NCBI GenBank assembly: GCA_014885115.2
Contig: WKLE02002992.1
Span: 1 to 24,974 of the forward strand
Origin: Asterionellopsis glacialis
Taxonomy: Eukaryota; Bacillariophyta; Plagiogrammaphyceae; Rhaphoneidales; Asterionellopsidaceae
Direction of reading: 5' to 3'
DNA: 24,974 bases
Below, in pieces: positions 1 to 7,683 of this stretch (within the stretch, counting starts at the first letter, position 1; each line of letters begins with the position of its first letter). The translations under genes and the position numbers were made by a program. Below the pieces are notes generated by a model, which was not told the origin of the DNA, did no database searches, and worked only from the letters and a program-made list of their open reading frames with translations.

Positions 1-281
1 TCTCAGGATGTGAGATTTTGTAAAAAAACGGGTCTCAAGAGGGGGGGGTGCAGAATCTGCGCTAGTCGGAGCTCGTACAGAGTTAGTGAGTCACCCCAAA
101 GATCCAAACATAATTTACGTACATACAAATCACAACATGGGGAAAGTTGCTTTGAGGGATGCCATGATGAAAATGCTAACTACAGCAATTGTAACATGAG
201 AGAAGGACTGTCTGGCAATCTCCATTTAATGGGACTGCTAGGTGGAATAAAACACAATGAGAAAAATGCAAGTATGAAGAA

Positions 282-1006
282 ATGTCCCCCCAAGGAAGAG
301 CAGATGTATCAGTATTCTTTCATGGTGTACCTGCCTTTTATAATGACTCTGATCTTCATGTAATTAATGGTATGGCAAGGAAGGCAGGTGTGGATCATGA
401 TGTTCATCTAGATGTTACAGTACTGCCAGAGGATAATGGTAAACGGTTTTTGGGATCCTATTTAAGAGAGCAACAGGATAGAAACAAAAATGTCACACCA
501 CACCCACTTAATGACAGATGTCAATGCATCCAGTGTGCCATGAATGAGTCCCCTATAAAAGGGTCAACTACTACTAGTCCTCCTACCAAACAAAAAACCA
601 ACATCACCAGTACAATATACACAAGTAGTAAAAGAAAAATGACTGAAAGAAGATGAATATGGCAAAAATCCCCCCTCCTCCCAGTTGGCATCCTCAACCT
701 CAACCTCAACCTCAACCTCAACCTCAATAGTACCAGATTCCTCATATGCTGAAGTTCTACCCACCTATGACACAGTACTTTCCTTATGGAAACATGGTAC
801 AACAGCCAGCTGTTGGTGGTACTGTAGTGCCTTTGGACAGCAGGTGGGTCAATCAACATATGTTCATCCCACCTCTAAACAACAGCAAAACAACTAGGAA
901 GCCAAGTCAGATCCAGCTGTATTGTGACATCTGCATTAATTGGCATTTTCATTGCAGGGAGTGCCTGCCGCGCTGTCCCTGCAGACCAAAGGGACAAAAT
1001 AAGTAG
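282..1006 (+). pseudogene. Broken coding remnant of unknown, possibly transposon-derived, protein
   Basis: One frame opens at an ATG at 282 and runs to a TGA at 654-656. It includes a Cys cluster (CQCIQC, residues about 85-90). An ATG at 653 overlaps that stop as ATGA and opens a second frame, which encodes a proline-rich start and a (Pro-Gln)6 run made by a CCTCAA microsatellite. That frame meets TAG at 728-730. Beyond the stop the same frame is open to 1004-1006 and ends in a Cys/His-rich stretch (CDIC, HFHC, CLPRCPC) that resembles a small zinc-binding tail. An overlapping frame before 363 is also open but has no ATG start. Two breaks in about 700 bp, Cys/His motifs and a simple repeat suggest a decayed mobile-element protein or a decayed gene. 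I cannot assign a family. An undetected intron is the main alternative, because an acceptor-like TTTTCATTGCAG lies at about 945-956. Confidence 0.3.
692..727. repeat. CCTCAA hexanucleotide microsatellite, 6 exact units
   Basis: Six perfect tandem copies of CCTCAA are seen. In the + frame that enters from the ATG at 659 they encode Pro-Gln repeats, and that frame is closed by TAG immediately after the array. On the minus strand the array gives Glu-Val or Leu-Arg repeats, which explains open frames there that are not genes. Confidence 0.95.
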
Positions 1007-1072
1007 TCATAATTACTAGTAGTTTTCATAACATTAACAAGCAATTGTTACACGTATGATATAACCCTTTAA

Positions 1073-1097
1073 TAATCCCTGCAATTTGCAGGGATTA
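1073..1097. repeat. Perfect palindrome, 12-bp arms with a 1-nt centre
   Basis: The arms TAATCCCTGCAA and TTGCAGGGATTA are exact reverse complements around one T. It lies between the coding remnant (ends 1006) and the 3' end of the protease gene (1317). With so short a centre it would form a cruciform or bind a dimeric protein rather than make a normal RNA hairpin. The rest of 1007-1316 is AT-rich, non-coding, and has a run of TTTTG/GGACATTTT near 1125-1150. I see no gene there. Confidence 0.85.
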
Positions 1098-1316
1098 ATC
1101 CGTACATTAAGGATGGGGAATTTGTCCGTTTTGTCATTTTGGACATTTTGGGAGGGCGCACCCTAAACCCTCCATAAGCTCCACAGGGACCACAAAGACC
1201 ACAACAACCAAATCTAAATTCTGAAAACAGGACAATTTATTAGCTATTTTTGAATTGCTTTGCCATATTTACCCTCCATTTTCTTTATAAAAATATAAAC
1301 TTGATTAGTATCGTGG

Positions 1317-3071
1317 TCAGGAGCGGAGAACATTAGAAAGTTCTCCCCGTACAGTAGCTGTGCCCAATACTACTATCAACATGCTTGGGATCAGAAATAA
1401 GAGAGCTGGTTGTCCATTTCCTGTATTGAAAACCTCCTGCAAAAAACACCCCATTGCATATCCTCCCAAGCAAGACTGTAAATACCATGAAGGTTGTGGT
1501 AAATCAATAATATTCTCCTCCGAGTCGTTGTTGCTACTGGCCTCATCGTTGCATTTTTCTTCCCTGTCATGACGCATTGCCCATCCAGCAAGTAAGGCTG
1601 GAAAGACAGTGTCTCCCAATCCCAAAGCATCCGTAGTCTTTCCATTGATCACTACTGAAAGTAGACCTGGTTGCCAGAAAGGGGAGGAACCGTCCAATTT
1701 GGATCTTGCTACAGTTTCCATCACAGAAGTTGCCACAGCTGGCTCGGTGGCTCCAGCAGGAGGCAACAAAAACGAACTTCCATAAACCCCAATTATGTCA
1801 TACAACACAAGTCCACCAAGTGCCGCAACCACATAGGCAAACTTTGGTAATTGGATAGCTCTCGCCACTGTTATCGCCAGACAAGAGTTAACTACATTAC
1901 GGACCGGCCAAACTACGCTTTGAGGACCAGCATAGCAACCAAATACAGCCAATGAGCTCAGTAAGAGAGCTATCCCTGCAGTGATATCAGCGGTAGTATC
2001 CTTAATTTCTTCTGACTGTTTGCCACTATCAGTAAAACTCCGAATGGCAGCTTCAAACTCTGCCCTAGTAAATATAATACACACTGCCGCATTCGTGAAC
2101 GCAGTCCAATATGGACCAATATACTTGAACAAGTCCTTTACTGAAGAAAGTAATGCAGGGTCTGCACCACTTACCAGAGAAGGGTCAAGCACTGTTTGTA
2201 ATTGAAGCACATAAAACGATCCCAACAAAAGAGTCCCAAGGAATAAGGGTAAAATCAATGCTTGATCTTTCCCTTCTACTCTGTCTAAAGACTTATAAGC
2301 TTCTTGTGCAGCCTCTCCCTGGCTCAATTCCTGGAGCTGCTGTTTACCGATGATATTAGAGAGAAGTTCTTCATTCAGTTGCTGCAATCGTTGACCAAGC
2401 CCTAATGGCAAAGCGCTTGCTCTTCTTGCTGCCATATCTACGACAGTAAGGGCAGAAACATACAGGTATATCCTTTTTAATATCAAATAAAAAATAATGA
2501 TAAATCTTCGATCCTCTGGCACTGTTGTTTGTTGTGCTGCATCCACAAGCATGGGGAAAACTACACTTAGAGCAGGTAGGGCTGCGACGAGCCAAATATA
2601 TCGCCAGGAAGATATTGCAGAAATGCGTGTAGTGATTGATGATTCTTTTCGAATTGCTGTGTCTTCAGTGTCTTCATTACTTTTGGATTTTAACTGTAAG
2701 CGAGGCTGCTTTGCTACCATACCATTGTAATTTCTCTTTTCAGTGTTTTCCCTGCCAATCATAGAACACCGTCCCAGCGATAGCTCCGTTCGAATCTTCG
2801 TCTGTAAAGGATATTTGTTATGAAGACCAATAACACCTGGGTGTGTCTGTCCTGAAATTCGACGACAAATCTGGGGTCCTTGGATATTTGATACCGCAAA
2901 ACCTGCATGGCTACATAGAGCGAAGACGGGCAACAATAGGCATAATTCAAGTAACATGAGTCGATTGCATCGTATGCTAATGGTGTTTTTTCTCCTTTGT
3001 GATGCATCTTTCAACGGAATAGACACAGCCATGCTATTTCTGGATGATTTTTTTTTCATCATTACTCTCAT
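1317..3071 (-). CDS. Signal peptide peptidase-family intramembrane aspartyl protease, possibly plastid-targeted
   Basis: A single 584-aa open frame carries all three signatures of the GxGD/A22B (presenilin/SPP) family: the YD motif (Y424-D425, in LVLYDIIGVYG), the GLGD motif (484-487, catalytic D487) and the C-terminal PAL motif (P555-A556-L557, in QPALLFLIP). D425 and D487 would be the catalytic pair that cuts transmembrane helices in the bilayer. Several hydrophobic helices lie between about 160 and 580, as expected for a multi-pass SPP-like enzyme. The N-terminal 150 residues are extra. They hold a basic stretch and a strongly hydrophobic segment (about 38-53) followed by SHAG|F58AV, which resembles a diatom signal peptide with Phe at +1. 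This suggests entry to the secretory route and perhaps the plastid. In-frame Mets at 14 and 39 are alternative starts. A Ser/Asn/Glu-rich loop (about 500-525) precedes the last helices. Family assignment is strong; location is inferred. Confidence 0.88.
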   Translation of the reverse strand: MRVMMKKKSSRNSMAVSIPLKDASQRRKNTISIRCNRLMLLELCLLLPVFALCSHAGFAVSNIQGPQICRRISGQTHPGVIGLHNKYPLQTKIRTELSLGRCSMIGRENTEKRNYNGMVAKQPRLQLKSKSNEDTEDTAIRKESSITTRISAISSWRYIWLVAALPALSVVFPMLVDAAQQTTVPEDRRFIIIFYLILKRIYLYVSALTVVDMAARRASALPLGLGQRLQQLNEELLSNIIGKQQLQELSQGEAAQEAYKSLDRVEGKDQALILPLFLGTLLLGSFYVLQLQTVLDPSLVSGADPALLSSVKDLFKYIGPYWTAFTNAAVCIIFTRAEFEAAIRSFTDSGKQSEEIKDTTADITAGIALLLSSLAVFGCYAGPQSVVWPVRNVVNSCLAITVARAIQLPKFAYVVAALGGLVLYDIIGVYGSSFLLPPAGATEPAVATSVMETVARSKLDGSSPFWQPGLLSVVINGKTTDALGLGDTVFPALLAGWAMRHDREEKCNDEASSNNDSEENIIDLPQPSWYLQSCLGGYAMGCFLQEVFNTGNGQPALLFLIPSMLIVVLGTATVRGELSNVLRS

Positions 3072-3486
3072 GTTTTACGTGCGCTACTCTAATGTTGACC
3101 AGGCCTTTAGTGTAAAAGTTCAAAGTGCAATGTTTCTTGGAAGGAGAGGAAGATAAAAGACAGCAGTCAAAGCGGCATCGGCATAGATGATGTTTGAATG
3201 TTGCCTGTGACGTACATGGTGAGAAATTTTTTGGAACTGGTTGTCACCTCTCGATGTCTGCTCTGCGCAAACATTGTACAAGAGTTTTTTTTTTAAAATT
3301 TGCAATTGAAGCTGGGGAGTGCTCACTCCTTGCTTTTATCGACAACCGTATAGTTTTAAAATTGATTTTTTGTTTTACAGAAACAACTCACAAGTTGAAA
3401 CTATCACAATAAAGAGCTTTGTTGGCTCCGTTTGTAGAACAAGAATAAAATAAGGTCTCATGTTGCATGCACAAAATAACACGTAA

Positions 3487-3918
3487 AGATACCATACTTT
3501 TGAAACACAAGAGCTTCAGAACCTCAAGTATTCCGGTACCAAACTTGTCCGAGTGATCAACGAGATTGCATCTATTCCCAAATGCATTTCTGACTGATAT
3601 GGAAGCCTTTTCACTTCCACCGTGATTCTTCATGGTAGCTCTGTTGATGTCACAATCAAAATTTTCATTGAAATAGCAAACGAGGGTATTGGAGAGTGTG
3701 ACATGATCTCAGAAATGCTCTTGAACAAATATGGTGGTCTTACTCCAGGACCTGAAACCAGTGAACTTGCTCGTTTCATTGATTATTTCCGTTACAGTAT
3801 ATCCGGAATTATTGAATGGCATCTTCAGAGTGCAGAAGCTCCGAAACGCTACACTCGTGTCGCCATCGTTTACCCCGAAGAGAATGTTGTGAAACTTCTT
3901 GGAGGAGTGATATTATAG
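3487..3918 (+). pseudogene. Relic of a class I terpene synthase C-terminal half
   Basis: From 3487 a + frame reads a segment with INEIASIPKC, which matches the metal-binding NSE triad pattern (N-D-x-x-S-x-x-x-E) of bacterial-type class I terpene synthases except that the final Glu is Cys. After a TGA at 3595-3597 the same frame stays open to TAG at 3916-3918. It contains IEIANEGIGECDMI, then FRYSISGIIEWHLQS and KRY, the order and approximate spacing (96 codons from the Asn to the Arg of RY) of the helix H, helix J and W...RY elements of that fold. No Asp-rich DDxxD half is visible upstream, a TAA lies at 3484-3486, and no ATG precedes the conserved part. I read it as a decayed or partial gene. 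The family call rests on motif pattern only. An exon of a gene with unseen upstream exons is possible, but the internal stop argues against it. The gap 3072-3486 holds the protease promoter and no other gene I can see. Confidence 0.45.
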
Positions 3919-4048
3919 AAAGGGAGTAAACAAGAAGTGATCAATACAACTGATAAAGGTGGTGAAGATAGAAGATCAATGCTCTTGTTAGTATACATAA
4001 AAGCATCTTAATTTGTATTTGTAAATCATCTCTGCCAATATAGGACTG

Positions 4049-5917
4049 CTATAAAGGTGGCATATTCTTAGCTGAGGGAGGACTTCGATCCTCAACATCT
4101 CCATCGAGAGATAATGCTTCTCCCACCCATTTCGCTAGCCGCTGTTCCTGAATGCCATGGAGGCAACATAGCGATTTCAATCGATTCCGTAAACCTTCTA
4201 ACTCTTTTTTTGGACGAGACCTTTTCCTCTTTGCTGCTGTAATCATCACGTTCTTACTAGTGTGTTCACCTCTACAATAGAGAAATGCAGGTGAGCCTAT
4301 CAGGTTCCATTAATACAAAAAAAACTCGACCACGAACAAAACTTACCCAATAAATTCAAATACTTGCACGTTGTAGTTTGCAATCTCCAGGAGAAGTGCC
4401 CTGACGGAATCAGTGACTGTCTCAGCAATGCGTTCGCGATAAATATTGTGACGCAGTACGTCTGCCAGTGGGTGTTCCTGCCCAACCTTTGAAATGTGTT
4501 TATCAAGCTGACGACGTACTTGTTTATGGCAACATGGAGCCACTACAAGTACATCAGACCCCTTTTGAATGCCTGAAAAAAGAGCATCATCTGTAGCTGT
4601 ATCACAGGCATGCAAAGCAATCAATATGTCAAGCGAGGCGGTTGAATCTCTTTTTACTGGCATGGATGTTTCTGACAGTATACTTTCAATTGTACCTTCC
4701 TTGAATACTAAACCATCAAAATCTGCCCCCAACGATCGTGCTATGCCATTGACTTCGTTTACTAATTTCGGACGAACGTCAATTCCACTGGATTCTATCA
4801 CATGAGAGGATCCATATCTATTATGGAGATATGAATGTAGTGCAAACGTAAGGTAGCCTCTTCCGCAACCCATATCCACTGTACGTATTGGTGGAGGTGT
4901 ATCTACATCACTTGCGACAGATGAGTCAATGAGGCCTCCAACGATCTCCACAAACTTTTGGCATTGCTTTAGTTTGGAGGACATGCCAGGTTTTGGCTTA
5001 CCATCAGCTTTTGATAAACCAAGTGCTTGGAAAAACAAAGAGTTTGAAGATAATGGTACTTGCTTTTGGCGGTCATGAGAAACTGCTCCACTACTCGGCC
5101 CAGTCGCCGCTTTGTTTTCTTGTTTCTTCCAAACTAATTTTGGACCTTTGCCGCGTTGTCTCAAGTCCAAGTCCCAGGTTCCATCAATAGTAAGAAGCTC
5201 TCCACCCTGAATTCCTAATTCAGAACCACATGGATGTATACCCTGCTCTCCCCATTCTGACAGTAACATATCCCTACCTCCGCCAGTAGTCGATTGAAGC
5301 GTAAGAATGGTAGATAAGCCTTCTTCAATCTCAGTCGGGACAAGGAAATTCTTGGCAACATCTGTGGCACCGTGATATTTTATTGTTGCCTGAAGATACA
5401 CATCATTATCATTTTTCTTCTTTTTACTCTTTTTGTTACTCAACTGAATCAATCGACCTCTTACTTGTTTTATGCATCCTCGCAATCTTTCTTTGTCTCC
5501 CTTGTGCTTACCCTTTTTTGGGACTGTTGGTCCTCGCAATGTCAAGGAAATAAAATTTTCTGTTTGGATTGAATTAGTTATCTTTGTTAGGAAATTTTGT
5601 ACAAGATCTTCTGGAATACTATTCAATTGTTCCGCTTCCACAACTTCATCATCGGAAACACTACTTTTTAACACTACCCGCAATTTTGACAGTTGTTGAT
5701 GCCCATCAGTGCAACGACGACTACGTGCACAAGTACTTTCCACTTGCAAGAAGGGTAAAAATGCTCGATTGCTTTTGAATTGATAAAACGGTTGAAGTTG
5801 TTTTCCTAGATGACAGCTCTGAAAGCAATTTGCCAGTTGACCAAAATAAGTAATCACAAGAAACGACGAAGAGATGCAATGTTTTCGTTTTCTGAAGAAT
5901 GATTGAAAATTCATCAT
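4049..5917 (-). CDS. SAM-dependent methyltransferase, Methyltransf_32 type (two exons)
   Basis: Exon 1 is 4347-5917 and exon 2 is 4049-4271, joined across a 75-bp intron (GTAAGT donor at 4346, TTGTAG acceptor ending at 4272). Joining gives 597 aa and restores the conserved IGGEHT (EHT 526-528). Motif I is VDMGCGRGYL (D348-L355 region), which binds S-adenosylmethionine. LHACDTATDDA (D439) and APCCHKQ (PCCH 461-464), then E-H-T-x-K-N, form the usual signature of this family (PF13679; related to METTL25 and TRM13-like enzymes), which suggests an RNA or protein methyltransferase. I cannot name the substrate. The first 40 residues are hydrophobic with LANC|FQS, which could be a signal or plastid presequence. 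A Lys-rich loop (about 155-170) and a basic segment after EHT (KRKRSRPKK) may touch nucleic acid. It shares a 695-bp divergent promoter region with the MYB gene. Confidence 0.85.
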
Positions 5918-6612
5918 TCAGTACTGCATCAATTGGACACCGGCTTCTTATGGAAGGTCTCGTTCTTGGGATTAGATTGAGCAAGAGCAAGATAGAGAAG
6001 GCTGCTGGACTTGGATAGATGACCGAATATGGTTAATATCACCGTTCTTTGTTCTTTACATCATTTCGTAATATCAGGCACCCATCACCTAGCTCATCCT
6101 CGCACATCCATCCAACCACTACTTGTCAAATTTCGGAAAACGAAAAAGTGAGGTCTGTACTTCGGTCCACTACAAATAGGAGACATACTTAGCTGTGGGT
6201 GTCTGTCGGTGTGTCCGTCGCGGCGGTGTGTCACCGAGGTGCCGTCTTCCCCGCCAAAAAACAACTCGGAGAAGACCATCAATCCAGTGCATAACTTAAC
6301 GGCGGCGAGGCTACGATTCCGCCGCCTTCCACAACAATAAGCCGAAATTCTATACTTTTATTATGGAACCCTGTAGAACAACTACAGCCATCTCACGTCA
6401 ACATACTGCCTTGAAACTGCCTCCACTAGACGCAACTTTCCTTCACATTTTGTTTTGACGGTTTCAAAACACGTTGATATCAGGGTTGAACCGTTGATGG
6501 ATTGTTCTTCTTTTTGTCAGTTGAAAAAGACACCATTTTCAAACCTTATTTGAGTTACATACCTCTGCAACATAAAAAATACGCTCACCATTGCTCAAAC
6601 CTATTGACAGCG
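5918..6612. promoter_or_regulatory. Divergent intergenic region between methyltransferase and MYB genes
   Basis: This 695-bp stretch separates two gene starts that face away from each other, so it should hold both promoters. It is locally GC-rich (6200-6330), including the inverted pair GGCGGC (6301-6306) and GCCGCC (6321-6326). A short upstream frame starts with ATG at 6496 and closes near 6550, which could act as a uORF for the MYB mRNA. No other coding signal is visible. Confidence 0.45.
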
Positions 6613-7371
6613 ATGAATGCCAAGTCACCAACAACAATGTTCTTGCGGTCGCCTATTGTCCGGAAGGCTTCTCATGGAAGGCAAAATTTCCGCAAGAGAA
6701 ATGGAAAGTTTGCAGTGAAAGTAGGTCGGGTATCATCCAATAAAATTGTCAAAGGTACAAACAGAGGCCGTTGGGAAAGGCACGAGCGCCTTGCTTTCCT
6801 TAAAGGATTCCGCATTTATGGTAAGGGAAAGTGGAAACAAATTGGTAGAATGATTCCCTCCAGGTAAGTTTGAAGGTTTCTTGGAATTGTCTCATGATGA
6901 TGTATCTGGTTTGTTATTGCAAAGACCTTCCATGGCAATGATAGTTTCTTCACCAAGATATTCCAATAACAATGGACCTCTCAAAATTGCTGTACTGCTT
7001 TGATTATCTTCTTCTTACCTCCTTTCAAATTTAGGACTACCATTCAAGTCAAGACACATGCTCAAATGGTACTCAAGCGGATTGAAATGGGTGAAGATGT
7101 CTTTGCCGAGCTAGACCTACGAGTAGATAATAATATCCAGTACATTAACAAGAGCAAAAGCAAGATACAAAACATCACCGATGATACTTCAACGACCGAT
7201 GAATCGACTGATGATTCCTCTTGTAGTGATGTGGAGCAAGGTGGAAAACTGATATGCCCGGATTCATTGGAGAAATTGACAAAAGATCCCAGCACGTCAC
7301 AGGATCAGGAAGCAGAGGATGCAGCATACATCCTGACGACCCTACGCTTTGCACGCTGCTCTCCCAGCTAA
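6613..7371 (+). CDS. Single-repeat MYB DNA-binding protein, SHAQKYF-like (two exons)
   Basis: Exons 6613-6863 and 7035-7371 join across a 171-bp intron (GTAAGT donor, TTTAG acceptor) to give 195 aa. The splice falls inside the MYB repeat and restores it: RWERHERLAFLKGFRIYGKG (W54) followed by KWKQIG (W74) and RTTIQVKTHAQM (residues 84-95). This is the plant/diatom one-repeat MYB layout in which the third helix normally carries (S/T)HAQK(Y/F)F; here it reads THAQMVLKR. The family binds DNA in the nucleus, often as circadian or stress regulators. The N-terminus before the repeat is basic (RKRNGKF). The tail after residue 130 is Ser/Thr/Asp-rich (DDTSTTDESTDDSS) and may be an activation or phosphorylated region. 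The ATG at 6613 was chosen because the open frame upstream of it contains no other ATG. Confidence 0.85.
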
Positions 7372-7683
7372 TCAGATCAACTCACGAAACCAAAAATATT
7401 GGATTTCCACTTCGCGTTAGAATCAAGAGGTGAAAAGATGGTATTTTGAATCCGAGCCTAAAAGCGCTGGAAAGCAGAGGTAACTATGGTATTTGGAACC
7501 AATTTCTTCTGTAATATTTTACCGTTGCAAAGAAACATCCAAAGCGAACAACCTCGGGAGTTAAACAGTAGCCTTCTTACTCCTCCATGTGTATCGTCCT
7601 GCATAAATGAAAACTAGATGTATGCTTTATAAAAAATGTATTTTGAATTACTTTTACACCAACGAAGGTCTATAGAAAATTAT

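Noticed and set aside
521..859. Minus-strand frames with Leu-Arg or Glu-Val runs
   Set aside because: They are the antisense of the CCTCAA microsatellite and have no recognisable domain.
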